Shown: positions 46,993 to 59,725 of the stretch, piece after piece
Position numbering within the stretch: position 1 is the stretch's first letter
Layout of the letters: each line of letters opens with the position of its first letter
Assembly: GCF_900090045.1 (NCBI RefSeq)
Contig: NC_041788.1
Coordinates: 434,001 to 498,000 of the forward strand
From: Plasmodium malariae
Lineage: Eukaryota; Apicomplexa; Aconoidasida; Haemosporida; Plasmodiidae
DNA: 64,000 bases
Reading direction: 5' to 3'
The notes under the pieces: generated by a model
What the model was told of the DNA's origin: nothing
The model's input: only the letters and a program-made list of their open reading frames with translations
Databases searched by the model: none
Program-made: the position numbers and the translations under genes

Positions 46993-49824
46993 ATTATAAA
47001 TTTACTTATATAATTTTATTTATACCCCCAAAATTGCGAAAAAATTATCTGAGAATAAATAAATAAATGTACGTATACACAATTTATAGTTAAATAATAT
47101 ATTTCTTCACTTGTATACATATAAAAAAATTTAAACAGAAACAAATATTTACATATATATTGAAAAAAAAGAACATGACAAATATATTCAATATTCTTTT
47201 ATATTATAATTACATTTAAATTTTAATATAGGCACTAATTTTTTGAATTTGTTCCTTTATATAAAATGCAAAAGATTAAATCTGTTTTGCTACATGCTTT
47301 TATTAAATATGCAAATATTTTATTTATATCTTAAAGATAAATGCATACAAAAACTGAGATTTTAAGAAATTATATATGCAGCTATACAATAACTTATACA
47401 ATGTACTATGTATATAACACATAATATATTTAAAACATGTACTATTATATATATATATTATGTAAATACGTAGATTTCATATAATAAACGGAATATTCGT
47501 TCCTCGAATTCTTTAAACATGTAATTTAAAATATGAATAAATTAATTTTATGAATGTGTTTAATTTCGTACAAGTACAAATAAAAAAAGAAGCAAAAGTT
47601 TTCGTATGTTCACTTCTAAAACCACAAACCCTTATATTTTAATTGCCTCGTTTCATTTATTTTATAGCTGCTAAATTTTACACAAAACACTTAAATGCAT
47701 GCATACTTCTTTTAAAAAAAAAAAAAAAATTCCTCAACAGCATTTTGTGGACAGCACATTGTTATATTCTTTTTGTATAAAAAATGAAACTTATTGCTTC
47801 TTTTAAAGGTACAAAGTAAAATGAGTACGTGATGTTTACTTTTTCCCGTTAATATGACATTTTCGTGAATACATAATTTTTATATAAATAAAAAAAGAAA
47901 TTGGAATTTTAAACATAAGGAAACATTTTAATATACAAAACACACTAAATATTAAGAAAGGAAATAAACAAATATTTGATTTATCATAAGAGCTGAATTA
48001 TTCACTGAATTTTTTAAGCTCTGATCAATTAAATATGCATCACTTCGCTTTTTTTCATAATGGCTATTTTTCATAAAAAATGACTTTTGATTTAATATTC
48101 TTTATATTCAACTTTTATAACACAAAATAAAATATAATTATTTATACGTACACTCATACATTTGGATAAATACAAATAATAACAATTATTAACGGAATTA
48201 ATCAAAAACCTTAATTTTAATGCAAATTTACGCTTCAACAATTTCAAAAAATTACCATTGTCTAATACGTTTTCACCCCATGCAAAATATACAATAAATA
48301 TAGCTAGCTAAATTTTCTGTCATTTTTTCTTATTTGATTCTTATAAGTTAATACCATTAAAGAAGGGAAAACAAAATAGATATTGGTTTTTCACATTACG
48401 ATCAAATATATGTGTAAGCAAAATCCTTTATGATACTTTTATTTTTTTTAAGGTATACACAATAAACAAAATTATATCGGAAAATATTAGGCATATCCAC
48501 TATTAAATTGTAATTTCAGTAAAAAAATATATATAAAACGAATGTACGGGCTTATAACTGTATAGATATTGATGTATTAATTATTTATTTCATAAAAATA
48601 TGTATTGGAGAAGAACACTCACGTAATTAGTATCAGCACTTATAATAATTATTTGTAAAACTATGTTGTATTGGTGTTCTCGTTATATAATTTAAATAGT
48701 ATTTTAGCTACATTATAATCACATTTTTTATTATTTTAAAATACAATTTCTTTATACCATTTTTTCTATTTTTTATTTTCATAATCATCAATTTTTGATA
48801 AAAAAGTATCCACAGAATTATATATACAATGTAAATGTAAAGTATTTTAATGTATTTTCATGATTCAAAAAGTTCATTATATATATGATTTGGATGTGAT
48901 TTCATTAAAAGCTGTTTTCTTTATATTTTATTATATTTTGAATTTATCCTTATGTTATTTCCTATAAGATACATACACGAAAAAAATAATAATAAAACAA
49001 AATATCACTAATATGATTAGTTATTTCTTATTTAATTTAATGATCTCATTTTTGAAAAAAAGTAATTTTTTTTTTAAAGGTGTAAATTTTATATTACCTT
49101 TTGAAATGCTTTTTTTTTTTAATGGTATTATATATATCATCCTTTTTTATATTATTTATTTCTTCCTCCTTTACCATTATTTATAAATACATTTATATAT
49201 ATATATGTATTATTTTTTGCGCCATAAAATTTTTGAGAACATTGCTTTCCCTTATAGCAACTAAAATGAATTTTATTTATATTACAATATGGAAGACATT
49301 TCAAAGATGTTAAATACGATATATAATCATATATGTTATAACTCATAAAACTCATTACCCCTTTGTATATTTTTCCTTTCAGTTCACATGAAAAAATATA
49401 CATATATAATATATTTTAATTGTGTCTAGGAGCAAATTATACTTTTATGCATCCATTTGTTTCTTATATCTTTACTCCACCTAAATGTTTCCAAAAAATT
49501 GTTTTCTTATTAGCAATATTTATTCCCTTTAAGTTTAAATATTAATATTTAAGAAGAAAATTTAATTAAAATGAAAAGTTAAGTTTATAAATATCTAACC
49601 ACCTTATATTAAAAACGGCTTTCATTTATGTTCATTGTGTTGTACATATTTATAAACAAATAAAAGTAAAAACTATTTTGAATATAATCAAATGTTTTTC
49701 AAGTGTATTCTAACTTGAAGAAGTAAATGAACTATTCAAAAATATTCATAGTATTATAATATAACAAAAAAAAATAAAATAAAAATAAGATAAAAATATA
49801 ATTAATTGTATTTCTTTTTCACAC
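46993..49824. other. Gene-free interval upstream of the ETRAMP-like gene
   Basis: No supported coding region. The small frames present (for example near 49101-49403 on both strands) consist of Phe/Tyr/Ile/Leu-rich low-complexity residues and overlap each other. The part next to 46993 should hold the ETRAMP-like promoter, and the part near 49824 the 3' flank of the secreted-protein gene. Confidence 0.55.
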
Positions 49825-50494
49825 CTAAGGACTAAACAATAATTTAATGTATTGTAAATTCTTATCCTTTGCTCTACCCACTTTCCTAAAATACATCTTC
49901 ATTTGTTGAAATGCATATTTCATTGTTATGGGTGTACCAATTTTTATAATGTGTAAACCTAATGCATATGCTAATAAATAACATTTATCCCGAAGTCTAC
50001 TTTTTGATTTTTCAATTTTTTTAAATTTACTCTGTGTAATTTTAATCATACGTAAAAGAGATTTATTCAAATCATTAATGTCTTCAAAAAACTCCGATAA
50101 AATTGTACTATAATTACTGTCACTTATAAACAGATCATCTAAAAAAGAAAAAAAGAAAAAAAAAAAAGGTTAATAAAGTGCACGAATGTTATTTTTATCC
50201 ATATAAATAATAAACATTAACAAGCAGTAGGGTATATATCAAGACTGATATAAAAATTTTTACTTGTTAACATTCATTTTTTTTTTTTTTCCATTAAAAA
50301 GTATTTTAAGTATACACAATATATTCAATTATTTTACATAAAATAAACATAAATTTATATATTTCTAAAATATATTTTTATTCACCGTAATTTGGTAATA
50401 TATTTTTCTCCTTTCTTTCTTTTAAAGCATTTATTTCTTGGTTAAAAACAAAGAAGAAAAATGTTACAAAAATTAATACTTTTAAATACTTCAT
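49825..50494 (-). CDS. Two-exon gene for a 140-residue secreted protein
   Basis: Exon 1 (50494-50386) encodes MKYLKVLIFVTFFFFVFNQE, a clear signal peptide, and 16 further residues. The intron (50385-50139, 247 bp) has GTGAAT at the donor and a long pyrimidine tract ending TTTTTTAG. Exon 2 (50138-49825) continues in matching phase 1 with an acidic stretch (DDLFISDSNY...) and then a strongly basic helical region rich in Lys/Arg (QSKFKKIEKSKSRLRDKCY, then MKYAFQQMKMYFRKVGRAKDK), ending KLLFSP. One Cys only; no PEXEL and no second membrane span. The size and the signal in its own exon are typical of Plasmodium secreted proteins. I do not recognise the family. Confidence 0.72.
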
Positions 50495-51126
50495 CGTATT
50501 ATAAAAGGTTGAAAAAAACAAAAAGCTACATATTTATAATGTATAGCTTCATTATGTTTAGATAAATCACAAAAGAAAAAAATGATAATAAATTAATAAT
50601 TATTTACAAATATTATTATCTTTTCAAGAGGATATCAAATTAAGTACTGTATCCTTTTAAATAAATATTTATATATAAATGTAAAAAAATTTAATTAAAA
50701 TGACAAAATGGCATAGTTATGCTTTAGAGGAATACTATTATGGTTCATACAAAATTTAGTAAAATGTACAATTAATTTTTATTTTTTATGAGCATATATA
50801 AAGGTAGAAATATAATAAAATTAGTTGAATACATTATTATAACATTTAAAATTTTTTTTTTTATTTTTTAGAAGAGTTAATTGTTCTCAGCCTTTTAATT
50901 TGTCCTACAAAGAGAAAAGCTATATATATTTTTTTATATTCATTTTGTTTTTTCTTTTAAATTCGTATATAATAAGAAAATAGTTTTTGTTCTAAATTTA
51001 AGATTTTTTTTTGTATACCCCATTACTAATAAAACACGCTTAATGTCCTTTTTTTTTATAATATTATTATATAAATGATACATTACCTAGACATTTAAAT
51101 AAAATAATAAAAATGTATTCTATTAG

Positions 51127-51193
<67 letters not shown>

Positions 51194-52972
51194 TATGATA
51201 CGGTAATGTTATGACAAAAAAAAAAAAAAAGATTTGTAATATTTTTAAAGTTGTAATAACATTAACGATATAAGTATTTTAAAGAATTATATATGAAAAA
51301 AAGACCATACCAAAGCAATGTTATACCTTTTAGTGTTTTTTTCTAGAATATTTCCTTTTTTTATGTTCACAAGGCTATGAAAAGAATACTTCAAGAAATA
51401 CTATATATATATATATAGATATAAATACGTAAATATGAATAAATAATGAATATTTCATACTATATTTTAGGAAGGTGAAAAGGTAAAAACATAAAATTAT
51501 AAATTTCCTGTATTATGAGTGTGAAATAAAATTTTATCCTCAAGTAATAGAAACGAATCTATTTTTAAATGAATTCTTCTCAAAGGAAAATTGCAAAATT
51601 AAATTTTTTTTTTTTTTAAATTGAAAATTATGAGGACCTCTTTTTTGAAGTAAAGATAAAGATACAGCATTTCATAAAATAATATTTAATAAAATAATCC
51701 TTGCTTCCTTTAAATATAATTATATTTTATTGTTATTAAGTCTTTAACGCTAACTAAAAATAGTAAAAAATTAATGAATGTTTAAGTTTACTTCTCTTTT
51801 CTAAGAAAATTTAATGTACTTCAAAAAAAAAAAAATAAAAGTTTTGAGTTGTTTTTTCTGTTGTAAACATTCTAAATTCAGTATTTATATTATAATATTC
51901 CTAATAAAATCTTCTTCCATTATCTCACAAAAAAATGTTTTATTATTTTAAGTTTTTTTTGTTTTATTTTCCATAAATATGTATATATATATAAATATAT
52001 TTGTGCCTAATTTGCAACCAAAGAAGATAACAGTACTTTATTTTAGTGGTAGTAAATATTTAAAATGTATATACATGTTTAACTGTGCTATATTATACAA
52101 GCATTTTAGCGCAACAAAAAATTTTCCATATTTATCTCCCATAGTTTTTCTATGAACTTCTATTTTTACTCAATATAACAAACGCATTTGTCATTGTATG
52201 AAAAAACTTTAACAAATAGAATTCGTATTTTGTATTTCTCCTCATGCATATGATCGTTATAATTTCCTAATTCAACATTATAAAATCTTTTTAAATAACA
52301 AAAAAAAGTATGCCTATGTGAATACCCTTTTCGTATATTACATTAAAGTTTTAGAAAAAAAAATTAATTGCTATTATGATATTCTGTTGATTCTACTAGT
52401 ACATTATATGTTATTTTCTTTTTTTTTACTTAATGTTATACTATATAAAATTTATTCTCATTCATTGCTAATGTGTATACACATTAGCCACTTACATTTA
52501 TACATATATATATATGTACATATTTTTATATGTGGGTATACGCAATTTTAAGATAACATCTAACAGAATTTTAATTTTATAAAATTTTAACAATGAAAAA
52601 CAATAACAAAAAAAAAAAAAAAAAAGTACATAGATAAAATAATAAGCTATCTTTAAAAATGTGTTATACTTTTTTTTTTTTCTTGTATTTTTCTTCTCCT
52701 TTAAAGTGTATTAAGCCATAACTTAAAAAAACAAAACAAAGAAAGTATTGCTGTGAATTACATTTTATCTACCTTTCCTTTAACAACAAAAAATGATCCC
52801 TAATAAAAAATTAAATTATCATTTTAATTTAGTTGTACGACGAAGGAAGAAACATTGTTCTAATGTTAATTAAAATTTATTCAGAACATTTTCTACTTTT
52901 ATTTTATGCTTTTTATAGTTTAATGATCAAAATATTCTTTTTAAAAGTAAAAAAAGTTTATCTGTGTTTATT
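50495..52972. other. Gene-free interval with a long (TA)n tract
   Basis: Contains about 31 TA units at 51129-51190, poly(T) and poly(A) runs, and no coding region I can support. A plus-strand frame at 52318-52551 is hydrophobic low complexity ending in Ile/Tyr repeats and is not called. Confidence 0.55.
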
Positions 52973-54895
52973 TTATTTTTTTTTTAAATATTCTGTTTTC
53001 CTTCTCTTACTATCGTTATAATCATAAGACTTAAAATCAGTCCTATGATGGAACACCTAAATGGTAGAAAAAAACAATATAATATCTTATTTGCATATAT
53101 ATACACACATGTATGTATCTGTTAAGTTCTACTTGCACGCAGTATAGTATTCCTCTTTTATACCATATGGTTGTTACTAAGGTAAACACTGTCCAAAATA
53201 AGTATGGCCCATTTTTTTGACATCCACTTGATAAGTTAATCTTCGAAAATACATAATAAAAAAAAGTTAATAAGTATATACATACATATATATTTATATA
53301 TATGAATATATATATGTATATGATGCAATAAACATTATCCCATTGCATGTACCTGAATTGTCCCAAAATACGTCCAAAAGAAACAAAGTAACATTAAAAG
53401 AACCTCAGAAAATAACTAAAAAAAAAAAAAATTAGAAAATAAATAATAACTAAATGAATGTGCATAATTTAATTTCTATATAACAATTTTTAGACGCAAC
53501 ATTTTTCATTCTTTGGAGTAACAAAATTTAAGATCCTTTTTTAATAAAATATTAACTAAAATATTTTTAAAAAATATATAATGTAATAATTAAATTTTAT
53601 AAAATTATATGTACTCCTTTGTCTTCCTTTAACAACTTCTGAACTCTTTTTATAAAAGAAAATAAGAAAAAGCTCTTCAAATAGGTGGTACATATTTTCG
53701 GAAAAAGGGGATAGTATGTTTAAGTGTATGTTTCATAAAAAAAATATTTTTTAAATTAATTTTAAAATTTACTAATAATATTGTTCCTATGATCCAAGTA
53801 CCTATTTGATAAATTAATAAAATAAAAATGAAAGGGTGTCATAAGTGGAAAGTTGCATTCATGCACAACATGTATTATTTCATTATTGTGGTGTTTCATT
53901 TTCTAGTTACAGGCATTCATTTTATTTATAATCCATCTATCCATATCTTTCATTCTTTCTTTCTTTCATTCTTTTTTTTTTTTTTTTTTAATTTTATCCC
54001 CGTGATTTAGTATATAATACATAGTATTAATTAATGTAAATTTTATTTACGTAAGTATCCATCGCAGCTCGTTCTGAAGTCTATTAACAAGGACGCTAAC
54101 AATAGGATGTCCATAAATACAATTATTAAGCGCATTGCCACACCCTAATTAATTATTACAAAATCTTGTAATCTTTTATTATATGTAATTTATCATTTTT
54201 ATTATTATTACTTTTCTTTTAATATATAATGTGTAATTTCATTTATTGGTTTAAGATTTTTAAATGCATAGAAACATCTAAACATATATATAAATTTTAA
54301 AAAAAATAATAAAATACCGAGTCTACAAAAAAGAAAAAAGAAGAAAAAACAAAGGAACAAATTAGAACAAGATTTTTTTTCTATAATTAAAGTATTTCAT
54401 TATTTTCACTTGCCTCCAAAAGAATTCTGATTTTCGATTCTCGTGTCTTCCTCATAGCTTGTTACTGTACGACAAGACTGTTCCATTTATGAAACAAACA
54501 TAAAAAGAAAAAATTACTAAAAAAAAAAAATTTCAGAAAATTACAAAGTACGACAAAAATATGGTTTAACACTCTCAAAAGCCATAACAAAAAAATGACA
54601 AAAAAATGTATGTATCAAAATTATACGCATTACATAAAATACATAGTTCTTCATATACGTATTCTTTAGTATAAATGTTATTCTTACAATAAAATTTTTT
54701 TTAATAAAAATATGTGCTTTAAAAATTTTTGACAGTCTTCCATATTTTTTAACTTTATAAGCATTTTAATTTTTTTTAATAAATTAGGTACTTATGTATA
54801 TACAGCTTCCTCAATAGATAGCCCAAATAATTTTGCGTCTTTCTCAATTTTGATAAGCTTGTGAAAATACTCGTATAATTTTTAGCAACAGACAT
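52973..54895 (-). CDS. Tentative eight-exon gene, small protein with two membrane segments
   Basis: Less AT-rich patches with splice signals can be chained in phase: 54895-54804, 54457-54414, 54144-54051, 53801-53773, 53643-53615, 53415-53353, 53240-53133 and 53056-52973, giving 180 residues and a stop. The N-terminus reads MSVAKNYTSIFTSLSK. Middle exons give CIYGHPIVSVLVNRLQNELR; exon 6 is a membrane segment (LFSEVLLMLLCFFWTYFG); exon 7 has SGCQKNGPYLFWTVFTLVTT; the tail is basic. Exon 2 would use a GC donor (G|GCAAGT). An alternative start is ATG at 54486 (MEQSCRTVTSYEEDT), which also stays in phase and gives 159 residues. The last three exons are the best supported; the first three and both tiny exons are less certain. 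Family not recognised. Confidence 0.45.
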
Positions 54896-56257
54896 TTTCA
54901 GTTTTTAATTAAAAATTAAATTCTTTATTTTCCCCACCCCATTCTTCTAATTTTGTGAAATGTGATAAAAGATTAGCAAAATTTTGAAACAAATTTTTTG
55001 TACATATAATATGCGTTTATATAAATATAACTTAAACAGAAGGTCTACAGCTTTAAAATGAAATAGTAAAAACTAAATATAAGTACAAAGAATTGCTAAA
55101 AAAGGGATAATATATCTGGTAAAAAGAAACTTTCGTTTTTTTATTTTATTTTATTTTTAAAATAATATGGACATATATGTATTATTCTGCGCTAAATTTC
55201 CCCTAATTAACATGAATGTTCACGTATGCACCTTCTTGTCTTTATATAATGTATACAGTTACATATATATGTATATATATAGATTTGTAAGCATTTACAT
55301 ATATGTAGGTTTTGTGTACATTTGCATAAAACTAACCTTTGTCTATAATAAAAAGTAGCTACTTTACCCTCAGGTACACGAAATTAGAAGTGTAAATGAT
55401 TGCTCATGTGAACTTAACCTTGAAGAGTTTTATCTGTTATATTTATATAAAATTCTCTTTAAATGTAAACGTATGGATAATGTAAGTTAAAGGATAACAT
55501 AAAAAGGGGAATATAAATAGTTTTGCAATTTTATGCCCTTTTAACTTTTTTTTAAAAAAAAAAACATCTAAAGAGTAACAAAAAAAATAAAAAAATAAAA
55601 TAATAATAATAAATTATAAATAGTAAATAGTAAATTATAAATAATAAAATAAAAACAAAAAATAAATAGTGAAAACAGTTCCAAAAATAGGCAGTAAATG
55701 GTATTTCCCTTAAACAACCCTTCATTATCTATTTATCTAATTTACTCTAAAACCAATAAATGCATATGGTTTTCTTAATATATAAAATTGTTCCTAAAAA
55801 TGAGAATTAAATAAACAATAATATTAAAAATAATTAAAGAGGAAAAGTATATTCAATTTGCAACTATGCACAAATTCTAATTATTTCTTTCTATTATTTT
55901 TTTAAACTAATTTTTTAACAATATATTCTCTTTAAATTTAAGATATATTTTCCCACCTTTTAAACAAATACACATTATTCTCTTAAAAACAAAAAAAAAA
56001 AAAAAAAAAAGAAGAAGAAATAATTTCTTCTTTAAAAACAGAAAAGACAAACTCTAAGACGATAATCATAATATCAAATTATTAACGTCTTTATAACCTT
56101 TACTTATTGAGGTATTCTTTCGTAAATTAATATACATTTCATGTATGTGTATATGTGTGTGTTCACATATGTGGCTGTTCATATATGTGCGTATGCGTAC
56201 ATATGTGTACGTTTTAATATACACAAAAGAAAAAGCACATGTTCAACGCACATTACA
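54896..56257. other. Intergenic interval downstream of the helicase gene
   Basis: No convincing gene. Contains poly(A) near 55989-56010, a TAAATAGTAAATTATAAATA-type imperfect repeat at about 55600-55675, and TATG/CATA-rich stretches near 56130-56225. A few slightly less AT-rich spots (54930-54965 and 55360-55440) have no frame or splice signals that I could connect and may be untranslated leader sequence. Confidence 0.5.
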
Positions 56258-59200
56258 TTATTCGAACTTCCTCTTCTTTAAAGATTTTTTACTTAGTTCT
56301 ATTCCTTTAATAACCTCGTTTGCTCTCTTTTTGTCTTTTTTTTTATAATTTTTGTTTTCCATAGCTCCATTTTCCCTAGTTTTATGGTACTCCCAATTAT
56401 TATTATCAGTATAAACTTTGCTGAAACTAAATTCTTTTTCAGATGGGCAATTCCAATTAATATTTTTCTTATCATTATTTAAATCTATATTAGCTGTTTT
56501 TATTCCAATAAATTTTTTTCTTTCTTTAAATAACGTTTTATTATTTTTTCTTGATTCCTTTGTACTATGTTCTGAATTGGAAACACTACATATTCCGTAA
56601 TTTATATCACTCTCAATACTGTTACAATTTGCATTTTCTCTTATATCATTATTCATATGGGAAAAAAAATCATCAATTATTTCTTTTATGTTATCTTCCG
56701 TAGTACTTCTATTAAAATTTAAATTTAAATTTGTATAACAGTTTCTTGCAATTGCATTTTTTATTAAAGAATCCCAGGTAATATTTTTTTCTAAATTGCT
56801 CTTATTTCCAATTATCCATAAAGAATCCTTAGCTCTTGTAAGAGCTACATTCAATCTTCTTTCATCCTTTAAAAAACCTATGTTATTTCCAAATTTCTGT
56901 ATCGCTTTAAAATCTTTAGTATTAGAAAAATTCTTGTTTTTTAACTTCAGCCATTTTCTGGTATGTAATCCATCCAGTTCTCGATCATCCCAATCGTTCT
57001 GCTCCCAATTTTGAAGAGCTAAATTATTTCTTCTTTTTAAATTTATTTCATTACTATTATTACAAATTTCCACTGCTTGAAGATTCGATCGTACACATGA
57101 AAAAATTATAATATTTTTCTCTCTTCCTTGAAATGCATCAACTGTTGATATTTCGGGATAATTATTGTCTGCAAAATAACCTTCAAACATTTTTCTAATT
57201 AGGTGTACTTGAGATAGGTAGGGACAAATAATACCTATATCCTTTAAATTAAAATTAGAAGACAATTTATACAAACTTGGTACTGGATTATCATTATTTT
57301 TATTCGTCATAAAATTCTGAATATATAATATTAACCGGAATATAAAATAAGCTTCCACATAATTAATATAAGACTTATTACTTGTACTTGATTCTATTCC
57401 ATCAATATTAATAAACTTATAACATCCAAATAAATTTAAATAATGAAAATAAAATAATGGTCTGTTCATTAAATTTTCATCATTTTTAATTAAACCATTA
57501 TAAAAGTACTTATTCGGGAAATAACAAATTTCTGGTCTCATACGATACTGAACATTAAGTAAAACACTAGACATATTACACATTAATAACCTTTCAAATA
57601 ACGATCTACTGTACCCATATTTTCTACAATCTTCAGAAAATGTGGTAGCAGGTAATTGCTTCGGATCACCTACCATAATAATACTTTTTATTTTTAGCCT
57701 AAAAGGTATTAAACAACTCAATTCCACACATTGACATGCTTCATCTATTACTAAATATTCAAATTCTAAATTTTCAATTACTGGCGATGCACTTCCTGAT
57801 AGAGTACTAAATATTACTTCACTTTCTGATATCATATTATCCTTATTACTGTTGGAATAAAAAGAACCAACTTCTTTATCTGTTTCTAACAATTTTATTT
57901 TTTGTTTTTCCAAATTCTTCTTTTCAGAATTTAATTTTTCCAAACTCCAATAATAATGAGAATATGATTCATTAAATAAATACAATAATTTTTCCAAATA
58001 TTTTTTATCAACATTATTTACAATTTCTTCAAAAAAGAAATCATTTATGTTTTCAGCCTTCTCACATGATGTTTTCGATTTTGTTTCATGATAATCATCA
58101 CAATATTTTTTAGAATTATTATAATTTAATTTGTCTCTTACTTCATGCATTTTCCGTTGAGTATGATCTATGGCTTTGATAGAAAAATTTAACTTATTTT
58201 TCCTATTATTAAAATGAACTTCATATAAGTTTTGTTCCATATTTTTTCGTTTATTAAATATGTAATCTAATGAAATAGGTTGTATTTCTTCATGGGTTTT
58301 TTTCGATATTCCTATTCGAATGCATTTAGGAGTAATTGTCTGTATATTAAAGTTCCTAGTATTGTACTCTACAGCAATATCTTTTGATTCATTCTTTTTA
58401 TTGTTTTCATATTTCTCATTTTTCTCATTCATTTTATTCTTATATCTTTTATTATTCATATTACTTGAATTGTTATTGCATAAAAAATTGCTGTTGTCTC
58501 TACTGCTACTGTGTTTAGTACAATTTTGTTGTTCTTTTATACTCATAAAGTTTATTAGACCTTCATTCAGAATTCTTTTAGCAATTTCATCTATTGCAGA
58601 ATTCGATGGGGAACAAACTAAAATTTTTTTATTACAAGATAAACTTTGTTCGTTGTGAGAAACATCTTTTTTTTTTTTTAGTTTTTCATTTTTATCTTCA
58701 TTATTCATATTAATTAAGGAATACAAGGCAGACACTATTCCAATAACGGTTTTTGTTTTACCAGTACCTGGTGGTCCTTGTATTAAGGATATATTATTTT
58801 TGTTTAAAAATACTAATTTAACAGCTTCAATTTGGGATTCATTTAGTAAATTGTAGCTTTTCATAGTATTTAATATGTACTTTTCCAAACCTGATAAGGT
58901 TACTTTCTTTTCATCAATTACCTTATTTTCCCCATGAAAACCAGCTTTATTGTAGTATCCCTTTTTTTTGGTTTCCTTCAAATTATTAGACTCAGTAGGA
59001 TTCAGAATTATATTAAATAAAGAAGAGTTTTTACTTATATATACGCTCTGAAATTCCCTTATATTTGTCATTAAGTTACACAAAAAATAGACATGAAATT
59101 TATTACAAGAAAGGCAATTTACATTTAATCTATTTTTTTCCTTACCTAATTTTGACGGGAAATTATCTTCGTTAATTAATTTAATATCATAAATATTTTC

Positions 59201-59515
59201 CGTTTTATTCGATGAAACATCTACTAATCCAATAAGATGATTATATGTTTTCAAAATTTCTTTTAAATGCTCATATTTAACAGTTCCTTTGTTATTATTT
59301 ATTAAATCATTTTTTTCTTCTATTTCAAATGGAATTAAAACTATCAAATCCATTGGTTTTAAATTATCAAGGTTAGTATTACTTTCATTAGATGCAGCTA
59401 TATTCCATATCACCCAATTTGGTGTTTTTTTTTTCCCTATAATATTTATAACAAATTTATACGTATCACCAAACATTTTATTCATAATGCAGCATCTACA
59501 CTCTTCTAAAACCAT
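56258..59515 (-). CDS. Sen1/UPF1-like superfamily 1 RNA/DNA helicase
   Basis: 1085 residues with the full SF1B helicase motif set: Q-like motif NLLNESQIEAV at about 222-232; Walker A GPPGTGKTKT at 247-256; motif Ia LVCSPSNSAIDEIA near 300; DEAC (VIDEACQ) at 589-595; motif III GDPKQLPAT at 616-624; motif IV QYRMRPEI at 656-663; motif V TVDAFQGRE at 791-799; motif VI RRLNVALTRAK at 886-896. An Asn/Lys-rich insertion of about 250 residues separates motifs Ia and II, as is common in Plasmodium. The order and DEAC/QYRM signatures fit the Sen1/senataxin-UPF1 group, which unwinds RNA or RNA:DNA hybrids in transcription termination and RNA decay. The frame stays open upstream of the ATG (FFRPMVLEEC) behind an acceptor-like CTTCTTTAG, so a short 5' exon is likely missing. 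Confidence 0.88.
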   Translation of the reverse strand: MVLEECRCCIMNKMFGDTYKFVINIIGKKKTPNWVIWNIAASNESNTNLDNLKPMDLIVLIPFEIEEKNDLINNNKGTVKYEHLKEILKTYNHLIGLVDVSSNKTENIYDIKLINEDNFPSKLGKEKNRLNVNCLSCNKFHVYFLCNLMTNIREFQSVYISKNSSLFNIILNPTESNNLKETKKKGYYNKAGFHGENKVIDEKKVTLSGLEKYILNTMKSYNLLNESQIEAVKLVFLNKNNISLIQGPPGTGKTKTVIGIVSALYSLINMNNEDKNEKLKKKKDVSHNEQSLSCNKKILVCSPSNSAIDEIAKRILNEGLINFMSIKEQQNCTKHSSSRDNSNFLCNNNSSNMNNKRYKNKMNEKNEKYENNKKNESKDIAVEYNTRNFNIQTITPKCIRIGISKKTHEEIQPISLDYIFNKRKNMEQNLYEVHFNNRKNKLNFSIKAIDHTQRKMHEVRDKLNYNNSKKYCDDYHETKSKTSCEKAENINDFFFEEIVNNVDKKYLEKLLYLFNESYSHYYWSLEKLNSEKKNLEKQKIKLLETDKEVGSFYSNSNKDNMISESEVIFSTLSGSASPVIENLEFEYLVIDEACQCVELSCLIPFRLKIKSIIMVGDPKQLPATTFSEDCRKYGYSRSLFERLLMCNMSSVLLNVQYRMRPEICYFPNKYFYNGLIKNDENLMNRPLFYFHYLNLFGCYKFINIDGIESSTSNKSYINYVEAYFIFRLILYIQNFMTNKNNDNPVPSLYKLSSNFNLKDIGIICPYLSQVHLIRKMFEGYFADNNYPEISTVDAFQGREKNIIIFSCVRSNLQAVEICNNSNEINLKRRNNLALQNWEQNDWDDRELDGLHTRKWLKLKNKNFSNTKDFKAIQKFGNNIGFLKDERRLNVALTRAKDSLWIIGNKSNLEKNITWDSLIKNAIARNCYTNLNLNFNRSTTEDNIKEIIDDFFSHMNNDIRENANCNSIESDINYGICSVSNSEHSTKESRKNNKTLFKERKKFIGIKTANIDLNNDKKNINWNCPSEKEFSFSKVYTDNNNWEYHKTRENGAMENKNYKKKDKKRANEVIKGIELSKKSLKKRKFE

Positions 59516-59725
59516 TGGTCTAAAAAACCTAAAGAAGGAATAAAAATATACACAAATATCTTACACTATCACACATGATAAATGGACTGTTCAAATGGAT
59601 AATATGCGGATGGAAAAACATTGCATGAGTATACTTAAAAGTGCATTTTATTTTCACTATACATAACATACGTATATATATATATATATGTACACATATA
59701 TACATTTAGGTATTTGCTCATATAT
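59516..59725 (-). other. Short gap between the large gene and the helicase, possible helicase 5' exon
   Basis: This 210-bp gap on the minus strand holds an acceptor-like TTATTCCTTCTTTAG just before the helicase frame and a donor-like GTAAGATATT only 36 bp further upstream, preceded by ATGTGTGATAGT. An intron that short would be unusual. Other start codons further upstream give no clear alternative. The start of the helicase therefore stays unresolved. Confidence 0.4.

Noticed and set aside
51129..51190. Centromere candidate
   Set aside because: Only a 60-bp TA microsatellite; Plasmodium centromeres are kilobases of extreme AT content, which is not seen as a distinct block here.
53828..54010. 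Plus-strand 60-residue frame
   Set aside because: Overlaps a poly(T) run and the intron/exon 4 region of the minus-strand model; low-complexity Phe-rich end.
56418..59543. Plus-strand frames opposite the helicase (56418-56600, 56796-57014, 58320-58658, 59289-59543)
   Set aside because: Antisense shadows of Asn/Lys/Glu-rich coding sequence.
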